This document shows, piece by piece, positions 50,536 to 59,609 of a DNA stretch of 59,714 bases. The notes beneath the pieces were generated by a model. The model did no database searches. It was not told where the DNA came from and saw only the letters and a program-made list of their open reading frames with translations. The position numbers were made by a program, and so were the translations under genes. The DNA is from an uncultured Clostridia bacterium (GTDB lineage Bacteria > Bacillota > Clostridia > Oscillospirales > Ruminococcaceae). The stretch is from contig CALXBC010000011.1 of assembly GCA_944386455.1 (NCBI GenBank), forward strand, positions 1-59,714. The letters run 5' to 3'. The number at the start of each line of letters is the position of its first letter. Positions within the stretch are counted from its first letter, which is position 1.

Positions 50536-51699
50536 ATGCCAAAGAAAAGCAATACCCAGCGTAAAGACGGACGATATGCCGTACAGGTTTATCTTGGATT
50601 GGGTGAGGACAAAAAACGCAAATACAAAACGGTCTATGGTTCTACACAGAAAGAAGCAAATAAAAAAGCAGAGCAAATCAAAATCATGCTGGGAAAAGGC
50701 ATTGACGTTATCGCAGAGCGTGACAGCTTTAAGGAATGGGGAGAACGTTGGCTGGAGCTGAAGCAGCATGAAGTATCTGCAAAACGATATCTATCATATA
50801 AAAGTTGTTTTACAAAGTATCAGCCTATTTGGCACATTTCAATTTCAAAATTAAAGCCAATTGATTTTCAGAATATAATATCAAAATTAGCAGATAAAAA
50901 CCCATCAACTGGGAAACCAACATCTAAATATACTCTCTCATCAATAAAACACACAGCAGAACAGATCTGCCAGTTAGCAATTGACAACAGAGAAATGGAT
51001 TACAATCCGGCATCTTCTGTAAAAATACCAAATGTCGTAAAACAAAATCAAAGAAGAGCGTTGACGGAAGAAGAACAAAAATGGATTATTGATACACCTC
51101 ATAGAGCGCAGACAGCCGCTATGATCATGATGTATGCAGGCTTACGAAGAGGGGAGCTTATTCCGCTTACTTGGTCTGATATTGATATTAAAAATAGGAC
51201 GATTAATATTAATAAATCGGTTGAGATGATTGGAGGGCAACCTCAAGTCAAATCATATACTAAAACGGCGGCAGGTATGCGTACAATAGATATTCCGCAG
51301 AAATTAGCTGATTATTTAGCACGGCAGCCTAAATTAAATATATTGGTTTGTCCATCAAAAAGCGGGAAAATGTTAAGTGAAATCGCATGGAAACGATTAT
51401 GGGAAAGTTATATAAAAGACCTTAACATAAAATATGGGGATTTTAATGATTCTATTCAAGGAAAACCAAAAAGTAAATGTCAGCCGGGGGGAGTGCCAAT
51501 TGTAATTCCTCATTTTACGGCGCATTGGCTTCGTCATACTTTTGCCACCATGTTGTATTTTGCTGGAATTGACATTTTAACCGCTAAAGAGCAACTTGGC
51601 CATTCTGATATTAAAACAACACTTGAAATCTATACACATTTGGACAGCCAGTATAAGCGTAAAAGCATGGAAAAGCTCGATATATATCTATCATCATGA
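50536..51699 (+). CDS. int: Phage tyrosine integrase
   Basis: 387 aa. N-terminal arm-binding domain (about 1-60, RKDGRYAVQVYLGLGEDKKR), core-binding SAM-like domain and catalytic domain with Arg in YAGLRRGELIPL, HWLRHTFATMLY and the Tyr in TLEIYTHLDS. It recombines the tRNA-Thr site and lies next to attR. AAAGGGGG precedes the ATG. Confidence 0.95.
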   Translation: MPKKSNTQRKDGRYAVQVYLGLGEDKKRKYKTVYGSTQKEANKKAEQIKIMLGKGIDVIAERDSFKEWGERWLELKQHEVSAKRYLSYKSCFTKYQPIWHISISKLKPIDFQNIISKLADKNPSTGKPTSKYTLSSIKHTAEQICQLAIDNREMDYNPASSVKIPNVVKQNQRRALTEEEQKWIIDTPHRAQTAAMIMMYAGLRRGELIPLTWSDIDIKNRTININKSVEMIGGQPQVKSYTKTAAGMRTIDIPQKLADYLARQPKLNILVCPSKSGKMLSEIAWKRLWESYIKDLNIKYGDFNDSIQGKPKSKCQPGGVPIVIPHFTAHWLRHTFATMLYFAGIDILTAKEQLGHSDIKTTLEIYTHLDSQYKRKSMEKLDIYLSS

Positions 51700-51706
51700 A
51701 ATAAAA

Positions 51707-51727
51707 ATGCAAGTCAAATGCAAGTCA
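51707..51727 (+). repeat. Integrase arm-type sites, right
   Basis: Two direct ATGCAAGTCA copies (51707-51716, 51718-51727) between the int stop and attR, matching the pair at 19413-19434. Confidence 0.65.
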
Positions 51728-51777
51728 GAAAAATCTATAAATTGCGTAATATAGGCGATATTTGAATATTAGCATTT

Positions 51778-51825
51778 TCACTCGTAATGAGCAGGTCGTC
51801 CGTTCGAATCGGATCAGTAGCTCCA
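51778..51825 (+). other. attR core (tRNA-Thr 3' fragment)
   Basis: 48 bp identical to 19251-19298. It is the displaced original 3' end of tRNA-Thr and does not form a complete tRNA. Confidence 0.93.
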
Positions 51826-51833
51826 TAGGAAAT

Positions 51834-51878
51834 GAGTCCGGAGCCAGTTTTTGCTCTGGGCTCTGTTTTTTTGAAGGC
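51834..51878 (+). terminator. Displaced host terminator of tRNA-Thr
   Basis: GAGTCCGGAGC pairs with GCTCTGGGCTC, followed by seven Ts, just after attR. Before integration it would have lain ~9 bp behind the tRNA. Confidence 0.75.
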
Positions 51879-51961
51879 ATAAGGTTTGGTTGCCGGCTTC
51901 TTATATGTGTTTTCCGGAAGATGGGAATGACACTATCGCTTGCGTAAATAATATTCTACAT

Positions 51962-52005
51962 AAAGATCCCATACGAAAATTTTCCAATTTTCGTATGGGA
52001 TCTTT
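51962..52005. terminator. Long perfect stem-loop terminator of the AraC gene
   Basis: 20-bp perfect stem (51962-51981 with 51986-52005), 4-base loop, right at the end of the AraC gene. Confidence 0.75.
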
Positions 52006-52901
52006 TAATGATTTCCTACTTTTTCAGTTGTTTTTGCTTCCTTCACTATCGCCGGCTTCCGGAACATGGAAGGAGTAAGGCCGGTATACTTCTTAAAAAG
52101 CGCATAAAAATTTTTCTTTTCCTTATAGCCGACAAGATAACAAATGCTTTCCACACTGTAGTTGGTGGTTAGAATCAACTGAATTGCCTTATTGATTCGC
52201 TGCCTGTTCACATAGTCAATAAAGGTAATTCCCATTTTTTCATGAAATATCTTGCTGAAATAAGATGGATTATAACAGCAGTAGGCAGCCGCGTCTGATA
52301 AAGTGACAGTGTTGATATGCTCCGCTATATATTCCAAAGCGGGATTTAAGATACCCTTAATGGGAACTGCAGTATTTTCGGCTCTCATTGAATAAATGAA
52401 GAGCAATGAAAGCTGATGCAGCAAGTTGTCTTGATAGTACAAATTTCTGGTATTGTATTCCCGCTCCATTGTAAGAATAATGTTTTCTACGGTCAGGAAA
52501 TCTTCAGACGAAAAACGGATCAGCGGAGGGAGACGAAAACAACCATTGCTGTCCAGAATTTTTTCTGAGGCTATGGCATTTGTCCGCAAAACATCCGGGT
52601 CAATCAATATACTTAAAATGATTAAATTTTTCAGCGGATAGTAGGCATGATTGTCCGTAATGTTTAAAAACATAAAATCTCCTTTTTGGACGGAATAACG
52701 GACATCATTCACTACCTGAATCCCGGAACCTGATACCACATAAGAGATTTCATAAAAATCATGCTTATGTTTGATTTGATTGTTTGTAAAGGTTTCGAGC
52801 TGCTCCGCTGAAGTATGGGAATTGTCAAAAGAGTGCGTATCATCCCGCTTCACGACGATTTTATTTTCCGAATCATAAGAACAAAGATAAAAGGTTTTCA
52901 A
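52005..52901 (-). CDS. AraC-family transcriptional regulator
   Basis: About 298 aa. The N-terminal half is a cupin-like sensing domain (HKHDFYEISYVVSGSGIQVV); the C-terminal ~100 residues carry two HTH units (TLSDAAAYCCYNPSYFSKIF and SVESICYLVGYKEKKNFYAL). It probably controls a sugar or related pathway, but no target genes are adjacent. TTG at 52901 is favoured, since AGGATGTG lies 5 bases upstream; the GTG at 52910 is part of that site. Confidence 0.88.
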   Translation of the reverse strand: MKTFYLCSYDSENKIVVKRDDTHSFDNSHTSAEQLETFTNNQIKHKHDFYEISYVVSGSGIQVVNDVRYSVQKGDFMFLNITDNHAYYPLKNLIILSILIDPDVLRTNAIASEKILDSNGCFRLPPLIRFSSEDFLTVENIILTMEREYNTRNLYYQDNLLHQLSLLFIYSMRAENTAVPIKGILNPALEYIAEHINTVTLSDAAAYCCYNPSYFSKIFHEKMGITFIDYVNRQRINKAIQLILTTNYSVESICYLVGYKEKKNFYALFKKYTGLTPSMFRKPAIVKEAKTTEKVGNH

Positions 52902-52910
52902 ATATTTCAC

Positions 52911-53275
52911 ATCCTATTTGTTATTTTAATTCCTTTTATATTTTTATGTTTTTCAAAATAAGAATATGAGTATTTACTGTAAAATATAGTATAAATAAAT
53001 CTAAGTGTAGAAAGATGTATTTATTTACATTTTACAAGAATAGGGATAAAAAACAAAAAAAGATGCGGCCAATTAGCCACATCTTACAAAATAATCATAG
53101 TTCAAAAAACTACACTTAATTATACTAGTGTATCCTTTTATTTACCAATATCATACCATAATTCATTTCATTAATCAAGAATCAATTGTAATAAATAATA
53201 CAAAGATTCTACAAACCAATATGAATTTTAGCAAGAATGAATAGGCGATTATATGGGGTAACTTAAAAAATATCA
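52911..53275. other. AT-rich intergenic region
   Basis: 365 bp without a supported gene. It holds a small hairpin (AAGATG..CATCTT, about 53061-53090) and AT-rich sequence; nothing else was recognised. Confidence 0.6.
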
Positions 53276-53556
53276 AGCCTTATAACAAGGCTTGGAGAGC
53301 GTGTCGAAAAAAGCCGGCACACCCTCGGGGGACAAACACAATCACTGCGGCAAAGCCTTGTTCTGCGTTTTTCCCCCGACTCCCCCCCTTTACAGTCGAA
53401 AACCGGCTCCGCAGGAGGCTTTACCTCTGCTTACCGCCGGTTTTCTCTTGTGGTGTCACTTCGGCGGCGCATGTCCGCCTGTGCGACTCTTTTGGTAATT
53501 TGTAGTTTTTTGACAATCTGACCAAGCCTTATTTTTAAGGCTTGGTATTTTTATAC
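53276..53556 (+). repeat. Structured repeat, copy 2, with flanking stem-loops
   Basis: Core 53294-53523 shares the whole central part with copies 1 and 3 but is diverged at both ends and has a shorter inner part. Both flanks carry the same AAGCCTT/AAGGCTT stem with different loops, the right one followed by TATTTTTAT, as in a terminator. It lies at the 3' end of the Ca2+ ATPase gene. Paired changes keep the end hairpin (GTGTCG/CGGCAC). Confidence 0.75.
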
Positions 53557-53566
53557 CATGAGTGGA

Positions 53567-56188
53567 TTAAGAATGATGATGCTTAATGAGTCCGCAGGCT
53601 TTGGAAATTTCCATAACAAACAAAGGAACGAGAACAAGCCCCAGTCCCAGCAGATAGAGTTTCCACGGCAGTATAATGAGACCGAACGCAATGCCAACAG
53701 GAGTAAACAGCACTAGACTGACCAGCAAAAGAGAAACAAGAGCCGCCCAATTGAGTTTATGGTTGCTAAAGAACCCGGTTTTAAACAGGGAACGTTCCGA
53801 ACGCATATTAAATGCCTGCACGACTTGAGACAGCGCCAAAATCATGAAAGCCATAGTCTGGCCTCCAGCCAGACTGCCTGTGACTTTTTCACCAACAACA
53901 AACCCGACAAGAGTCAGTATGGCAAACATCGCGCCCTGCAAAACGACCCGAATTCCCAGACCGTGGGCGAAAATACCCTCGTCTTTGGGCTTGGGCCTGC
54001 GGTCCATGACGTCGGATTCCACTGCTTCCATTCCAAGCGCGATAGCGGGCAGGGAGTCGGTTACCAGATTGATCCACAGCAGCTGCATGGATAGCAGCGG
54101 CGTTTTATGCCAAAGCAGCATCGCAAAAAAGACGGTAAAAACTTCACCGATATTCGTTCCTAAAAGAAAGCCAACTACCTTGCGGATATTTGCGTAAATA
54201 CCACGTCCTTCCCTTACCGCATCCACAATCGTAGCAAAGTTATCATCGGTCAGGGTCATATCCGCTGCCCCCTTGGCCACATCAGTACCGGTGATGCCCA
54301 TGGCACAGCCGATATCAGCAGCTTTTAAAGCGGGAGCGTCGTTAACACCGTCGCCGGTCATGGAAACCACCTGTCCTTTGCGCTGCCATGCCTTTACAAT
54401 GCGGATTTTGTTTTCCGGCGATACCCGGGCGTAAACCGAGATATTTTCCACTTCTTTGTCCAACTGTTCGTCAGTCATGGCATCCAACTCGGCACCGGTA
54501 ATGGCACGATCATTTTTCTGCATGATTCCCAGTTCCTTAGCGATAGCAGAGGCGGTCACCACATGGTCGCCGGTGATCATCACCGGCTTGATGCCCGCTT
54601 TTCGGCAAGTGGCGACAGCAGCCTTTGCTTCGGGGCGGGGCGGATCGATCATGCCGACCAATCCCATTAGGGTCAGGCCGTTTTCAAGCTCTTCCGAGGT
54701 GGGGTTGGCTGGTATTTCTTCAATCTCTTTATATCCAACAGCCAGCACACGCAGCGCATCCTTACTCATCTGCTCGTTCATTCGCTTGGCAGCTTCGATG
54801 TCACCTTTCACACAGCGGGGTGCCATCATGTCAAAGGCCCCCTTGACAATAACGACATTTTTGCCCTCGATTTTGTTGACAGAGGTCATCAGCTTGCGGT
54901 CGGAATCAAACGGGATTTCCGCCAGGCGGGGATAGGACTGGTTCAGCTGCTCCTGTGCCATCCCGTTTTTGTGGGCGGCTACGATGATAGAGGTTTCGGT
55001 CGGATCCCCGATGTGCTGTTCCTTGCCGTCCGGTTGGAACACTACCGAACCATCACAGCAGAGGGTGCCGTAGCACAGCAGCCAGCGGGCAGTTTCGGAG
55101 TTCTGACTGCTGACATCCTCCAGTTTGTCGGAGCCGTCCAGCCACACTTTGGTGAGGGTCATGCGGTTCTGCGTAAGGGTGCCGGTCTTATCCGAGCAGA
55201 TAACCGACGCGCTGCCCAGGGTTTCCACCGCAGGCAGGCGGCGGATCAGCGCGTTTTTCTTCACCATGCGCTGGACGCCGATGGCAAGAACGATCGTAAC
55301 AATCGCAGGCAGTCCTTCCGGTATTGCAGAAACTGCTAAAGATACCGCTGTCATAAAGATTTCCAGCACATCAATACCGTTGAGCAGACCAATCACAAAG
55401 ATAACGGCACAGGCAGCCAGCGCCAGGATCCCCAGGTATTTGCCGAGCTGAGCCAGCTTTTTCTGAAGCGGCGTCTGGGTTTCGCTTTCGCCATCCAGCA
55501 GACCTGCGATCTTTCCCATTTCGGTATGCATGCCGGTACCAGTGACAACAGCGGTTGCAGTGCCGTAAGTGATGCTGCAGCCGGAAAACACCATGTTGCT
55601 TCGGTCTCCCAGCGCTGCTTTTTCTTCCACTTCGGCTTCTGCATCCTTTTCCGAAGGTACCGATTCGCCGGTCAGGGCTGATTCTTCGCTTTTCAGGCTC
55701 ACGCTTTTGAGCAGTCTGGCGTCTGCCGGAACAAAATCGCCGGCTTCCAGCCGAATGATATCACCAGGTACCAGCTGAGAAGCGTCGATCACCTTTTCCT
55801 CACCGTCACGCAGAACTCTGGCATGGGGTGCCGACATATTTTTCAGCGCATCCAGTGCTTTTTCTGCCTTGCTTTCCTGCACCATACCCATAATGGCGTT
55901 AAGTATTACAATAAGCAAAATAAGAACAGGTTCAAAAAATTCCATGGGATCGCCTTCGATGCAGGCAATCACAAAGGAGATCATGGCGGCGATGAGCAGG
56001 ATGATGATCATAACATCCTTGAACTGCTCCAGAAACCGTTGAAGGTTGGTTTTCTTTTTCTTTTCGTTAAGCTTGTTGGGCCCGAATTTGGCCGCAAGCT
56101 CTGAGACCCGTTCAGACGACAGTCCTGTTTGAACGGAAGTGGAAAGATTTTTTAACAATTCATCTTTTGACTGACTATGTGGTGACAA
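53567..56188 (-). CDS. P-type calcium-transporting ATPase (P2A/P2B-like)
   Basis: 873 aa. The N-terminal cation ATPase domain, TGES (residues in LTGESVPSE), phosphorylation motif CSDKTGTLTQNRM, hinge TGDGVNDAPALKAADIG and ten membrane segments are all present. PEGLPAIV in helix 4 fits Ca2+-binding SERCA-type pumps. It exports Ca2+ (or Mn2+) from the cytoplasm. TTG start with GGAGG 8 bases upstream. Confidence 0.93.
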   Translation of the reverse strand: MSPHSQSKDELLKNLSTSVQTGLSSERVSELAAKFGPNKLNEKKKKTNLQRFLEQFKDVMIIILLIAAMISFVIACIEGDPMEFFEPVLILLIVILNAIMGMVQESKAEKALDALKNMSAPHARVLRDGEEKVIDASQLVPGDIIRLEAGDFVPADARLLKSVSLKSEESALTGESVPSEKDAEAEVEEKAALGDRSNMVFSGCSITYGTATAVVTGTGMHTEMGKIAGLLDGESETQTPLQKKLAQLGKYLGILALAACAVIFVIGLLNGIDVLEIFMTAVSLAVSAIPEGLPAIVTIVLAIGVQRMVKKNALIRRLPAVETLGSASVICSDKTGTLTQNRMTLTKVWLDGSDKLEDVSSQNSETARWLLCYGTLCCDGSVVFQPDGKEQHIGDPTETSIIVAAHKNGMAQEQLNQSYPRLAEIPFDSDRKLMTSVNKIEGKNVVIVKGAFDMMAPRCVKGDIEAAKRMNEQMSKDALRVLAVGYKEIEEIPANPTSEELENGLTLMGLVGMIDPPRPEAKAAVATCRKAGIKPVMITGDHVVTASAIAKELGIMQKNDRAITGAELDAMTDEQLDKEVENISVYARVSPENKIRIVKAWQRKGQVVSMTGDGVNDAPALKAADIGCAMGITGTDVAKGAADMTLTDDNFATIVDAVREGRGIYANIRKVVGFLLGTNIGEVFTVFFAMLLWHKTPLLSMQLLWINLVTDSLPAIALGMEAVESDVMDRRPKPKDEGIFAHGLGIRVVLQGAMFAILTLVGFVVGEKVTGSLAGGQTMAFMILALSQVVQAFNMRSERSLFKTGFFSNHKLNWAALVSLLLVSLVLFTPVGIAFGLIILPWKLYLLGLGLVLVPLFVMEISKACGLIKHHHS

Positions 56189-56365
56189 TGGTAGCTCCTC
56201 CTGTTGATTTCATTTTATAAGAACATGATATCAGATTGTTCCTTCATTTGCACGGGACAAAAATATTATGTGTTACACTTTTTCCCGACATACCCAAACT
56301 GTTACTTTTTTGGACATTTATTTCGGAATGTCCAAAAAACAGCCGATCCTGCCGGCTGCACACAT

Positions 56366-57376
56366 TTATTTTGGCGCGGCCGCCATAAGGATCTCTTTTA
56401 ACGGATGACAGAAAATATTATATTTCTCATCCCGAATCAGTCCTTCATGAGTCTTCAGATTCCCGTCAGAGTCAAAGCCCACCATACAGACATCATCAGA
56501 AACCACTTGGTCAATCATGAGAATATCCTGTTTCATATCCATTAATATGAGAGGAACCTGCTGACTGTCACGAACTGAAATAATATAGTCATAAACTTCC
56601 TTTTGCGTTAAAGCAGAGCAGGTCAGATCTGCCTGTAAAAACGCAAATACAGGCCGTAAGGGTAAAACAGATGCAAGCCAGCCGCCATTTAGAAGATATG
56701 ATTTATCCTTTTCCATGTAGTGCTGATAAACGGCATAGAGCAGATGAGAATCATGAAGCATCTGACATGCTTGAAGTGCATCTTCTTTCATGGAAACAGC
56801 AATCATCGCATTTTTTACGGATTCCATTTTTGTCAGAAAAAAGTCATTCACCTGACTGCTGTCCAGAAACAGGATAAAGGCGCAGTCCTGCCGGTTTTGC
56901 ATCATCGGAATGAGGGCTTCCGAAAATTGAGTGATGAACAGCAGATAAGTATGAATGCCCAGCGAAACGCCCTGCCGGATGACATCGGGATAAAACTGCG
57001 GATTTGATTCCAGCTCTTTTTTGTTAATTGCAAGGTTTAGAGCCCAGGGAATATTAAATTTCTGCTCCGCTTCAATTTTGCGAATCAGTTCTGCCCCTTT
57101 TGTACAGCCATTATATCCCAGATTCACGCTGAATGTAATCAGAATATCCGGATCAATCGCGGCGACCGCGTCCCTAACAAGTGTATAGTATGCGCTTTGT
57201 GGGTTTTGAAGCATCTTTTGAGCAGTTTCCAAAAGATGTGTCTGAAAACGCCCGTTGGAAAAATGAAGGCCTAAATCCACCAGATTGCGAATAGCCCGTT
57301 CCGGGGAATCCTTAATGTTTTTGATTGTCCGGCGGATTGCGGTTTCTGCCAGCAGCTGATTCATATCTTTTTTCAT
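56366..57376 (-). CDS. Conserved protein of unknown function
   Basis: 336 aa. It has TIM-barrel-like spacing of beta and alpha segments (DPDILITFSVNLGYNGCTKG, QGVSLGIHTYLLFITQFSEA), and the pattern resembles radical-SAM-type proteins that lack the CxxxCxxC cluster. I do not recognise a family with certainty. GAGGAG precedes the ATG. Neighbours give no clear clue. Confidence 0.6.
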   Translation of the reverse strand: MKKDMNQLLAETAIRRTIKNIKDSPERAIRNLVDLGLHFSNGRFQTHLLETAQKMLQNPQSAYYTLVRDAVAAIDPDILITFSVNLGYNGCTKGAELIRKIEAEQKFNIPWALNLAINKKELESNPQFYPDVIRQGVSLGIHTYLLFITQFSEALIPMMQNRQDCAFILFLDSSQVNDFFLTKMESVKNAMIAVSMKEDALQACQMLHDSHLLYAVYQHYMEKDKSYLLNGGWLASVLPLRPVFAFLQADLTCSALTQKEVYDYIISVRDSQQVPLILMDMKQDILMIDQVVSDDVCMVGFDSDGNLKTHEGLIRDEKYNIFCHPLKEILMAAAPK

Positions 57377-57586
57377 ATTGCAGCAGCTCCTCGAGGAAAT
57401 ATTTTATTAAAAATAGCATACCGCGTATTCAAATGAAAAAAAAGGGACAATTTTGATAAAGTGTCCAAATCGCCCAAATTATGAATCACTATTTTACCTG
57501 AATGCGCTGGTTACGCAGGTTCAGTTTGGGGCTGCCATTGCTTTCAAGTCAAAAAGGCATCCATGTCGGACGCCTTTTTGAGATAG

Positions 57587-58345
57587 TTAGATTTCTTCCA
57601 GCTTTCCAATGACCTTTCCGGCGCACTGGACAGTATCATATTGCCCAAATGGAATGGGAGCATACTGAGGGTTCAGAGAAATCAGCTGATTTTTACCAAG
57701 CTTTTTAAAATAGCCATTTCCATTAAGCACAAATATTCCGAGCTCTCCCGGGACAAGATTGTCCTGTTGCCGTATCAGCAGAATATCGCCGTTGTGATAA
57801 GCAGGTTCCATACTGTCACCGCTGATCCGCAAAGCAAAATCAGCCTGGCGGGTAAGGGGTGAATCTTCCGCCTCGATTTCACTTTTATAATCATCCTGTA
57901 AATAAATACCAGTACCAGCGGAAACCGGCAGATCATAAAACGGAATGGCGATAATATTATCGGCAGCTGTTTCCGGCACGTCAGGCACCAGCTGGTGATG
58001 GCTGTTGGGCTGCCCCTGCTGTACCCGTTCCAGCTCCTTGTCCAGAATCATACAGACGAGTTCCTTTCCATAAGAGTCCAGCATAACATATTTATCTGAC
58101 AACATTTGAATTTCCTGGGAAATAGCAAACGCGGACGGAGCAGAAATCATGTCACTGACCGTTACTCCGAGAATTTTACATATTTGGGCAAGGGTGTCAA
58201 TATCCGGTGCGTTTTTGCCCTTCATCCAATTAGTGACTGCAGTTTGAGAAAGCTGAAGAGCTTCTGCCAAATTTTTTTGCGTCATTTTTTTTTGCTTCAA
58301 CGCTGCCGTCAAATTGAGACGAATGTTTTCTCGAATTGAAGACAT
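57587..58345 (-). CDS. XRE/S24-type repressor (LexA/CI-like)
   Basis: About 252 aa. N-terminal HTH_3 (LTAALKQKKMTQKNLAEALQ, LSQTAVTNWMKG), a linker, and a C-terminal S24 domain with VSAGTGIYL (cleavage Ala-Gly) and ISGDSMEPAYHNGD. It may be a leftover phage repressor or a host SOS-responsive regulator. ATG 58345 has GGGGGA upstream. It is divergent from a small membrane-protein gene that it may control. Confidence 0.88.
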   Translation of the reverse strand: MSSIRENIRLNLTAALKQKKMTQKNLAEALQLSQTAVTNWMKGKNAPDIDTLAQICKILGVTVSDMISAPSAFAISQEIQMLSDKYVMLDSYGKELVCMILDKELERVQQGQPNSHHQLVPDVPETAADNIIAIPFYDLPVSAGTGIYLQDDYKSEIEAEDSPLTRQADFALRISGDSMEPAYHNGDILLIRQQDNLVPGELGIFVLNGNGYFKKLGKNQLISLNPQYAPIPFGQYDTVQCAGKVIGKLEEI

Positions 58346-58531
58346 AAGACTATCCCCCAATTTTCTTTATTAAGTACATAATACTACAAAAGCAAGAAAA
58401 AGTAAAGCGTAAAAGCAAAAAATAAAGAAAAAATTTATATTTGTGCAAAATTACCATTGAAAATTAAGAATAAAGTGATTATAATAAGAATATAATTAAG
58501 ATTTAGTTGATTCAATTTGGGAGGAGTATTC

Positions 58532-58921
58532 ATGACAGCAGTAATTAAAAAAGATAATAAAAGCGGAGTATGTTATCGGTTATTTTGTTTGGCGGTAGTA
58601 TTCTGTAATGCTGTTTACCGTTCATTGAAAAGACTGGCCAAAGGAAAACACGGCCAAAAAATCCAAAACATTTTTTCTTTTTTGGCTTTTGCATGTCTTG
58701 GAGCAGTCGTTTATCTCTGTGCTTTTTTAGAAAAAAACAATATTTCCATCTTGCAGACAGGAATATTATCCGTTCTGTTTTTGGGCGGGTTCGGATTGTT
58801 TAGTGATCTTGCGGGGGCATTTCGTCCGTATCGTTATCTGAAAAAGCAAGCGGCACGCTGCAGCCGCAATCGCAATGTGACTGTGGTGCGAACAGGAGAA
58901 AAAACACATAAATGCGCATGA
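58532..58921 (+). CDS. Small two-span membrane protein next to the S24 repressor
   Basis: About 129 aa. Two hydrophobic segments (IFSFLAFACLGAVVYLCAFL, GILSVLFLGGFGLFSDL) and a basic Cys-containing tail. GGGAGG precedes ATG 58532. It is not recognised. Repeats of AATAAAGAA/TTCTTTATT in the shared upstream region (about 58369, 58421, 58461) might be repressor sites. Confidence 0.65.
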   Translation: MTAVIKKDNKSGVCYRLFCLAVVFCNAVYRSLKRLAKGKHGQKIQNIFSFLAFACLGAVVYLCAFLEKNNISILQTGILSVLFLGGFGLFSDLAGAFRPYRYLKKQAARCSRNRNVTVVRTGEKTHKCA

Positions 58922-59286
58922 TCTGCGGTTCACAAGGATAGAAGATTAATCAAAACCACCGGTTGAACCATATATGCGGTGGAATACTCACCGGCATAAA
59001 TATTTAATCAGAGAAGGCTTCTGTTTCTATTATTTCTATTCCTATTGGCTACACAATTCCCTAAGTATTTCTGCAATATTTTTTCACTGAACTTTGATGC
59101 AGAGATTATGTGATACTACTGACATCTGTTTTTAAGGTGTGTACTACTTTTTATTTTTCTTCTTTCTTTTTGAAAAAGCTCCTGCATTTTAGCAATGCAG
59201 GAGCCAAACTGCTTTTGCTGCTCCGCTCTTTTTTCTTCCATCGGTTCTACCGAGTGTTTATTTTCACGTCTAAAGAAACCAATAAA
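58922..59286. other. Intergenic region with a minus-strand terminator
   Basis: No gene is supported. A perfect 11-bp hairpin (GCTCCTGCATT with AATGCAGGAGC, about 59178-59204) followed by Ts on the minus strand lies here; a frame across it reads into the repeat and was not accepted as a gene. Confidence 0.5.
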
Positions 59287-59580
59287 AATCGCGTAATCAA
59301 CATGATTACGCGATCGAGCGTGTCTAAAAATCGACACACTCTCGAGGGACAAACACAATCACTGCGGCAAAGCCTTGTTCTGTGTTTTTCCCCCGATTCC
59401 CCTTTTTCAGTCGAAAACCGGCTCCGCAGGAGACTTTGTCTCTGCTCACCGCCGGTTTTCTCTTGTGTGTGTCATTTGTAAAGCTTCGCTTTCCTGACGG
59501 CGCATGTCCGCCTGCGTGACGATTTTTTGTTTTTTTACCCTTTTTTCGACAGACTGAACCGCCGGCTGCGCCGGCGGACA
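59287..59580 (+). repeat. Structured repeat, copy 3, with unlike flanking stem-loops
   Basis: Core 59317-59564 is nearly identical to copy 1 in inverse orientation. The left flank hairpin (CGCGTAATC/GATTACGCG) differs from the right one (CCGCCGGC/GCCGGCGG), unlike copies 1 and 2, as if two insertions had recombined. Confidence 0.75.
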
Positions 59581-59609
59581 TTTATTCTTTAGAGATTCAA
59601 AACTTTGTA

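Larger units (their letters stand above)
19251..51825. mobile_element. Complete temperate siphovirus prophage in tRNA-Thr
   Basis: About 32.6 kb between 48-bp direct repeats. It holds an integrase and CI repressor at the right end, then replication, packaging, head, tail and lysis modules in usual order on the minus strand. No essential module is clearly missing (terminase, portal, capsid, tape measure, holin and endolysin are all intact), so it may be inducible. The MuF, minor capsid 1/2 and Gp15 genes place it near Listeria A118/SPP1-like phages. Confidence 0.95.

Noticed and set aside
51778..51825. Second tRNA-Thr gene
   Set aside because: Only the 3' 48 bases of the tRNA are present; it is the attR core.
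51762..51947. 61-aa open frame over attR and the tRNA terminator
   Set aside because: It is composed of the att core and terminator sequence and has no ribosome site.
59116..59358. 80-aa minus-strand open frame at the left end of repeat copy 3
   Set aside because: It starts inside the repeat, crosses a hairpin and terminator, and lacks a ribosome site, although part of it looks protein-like.
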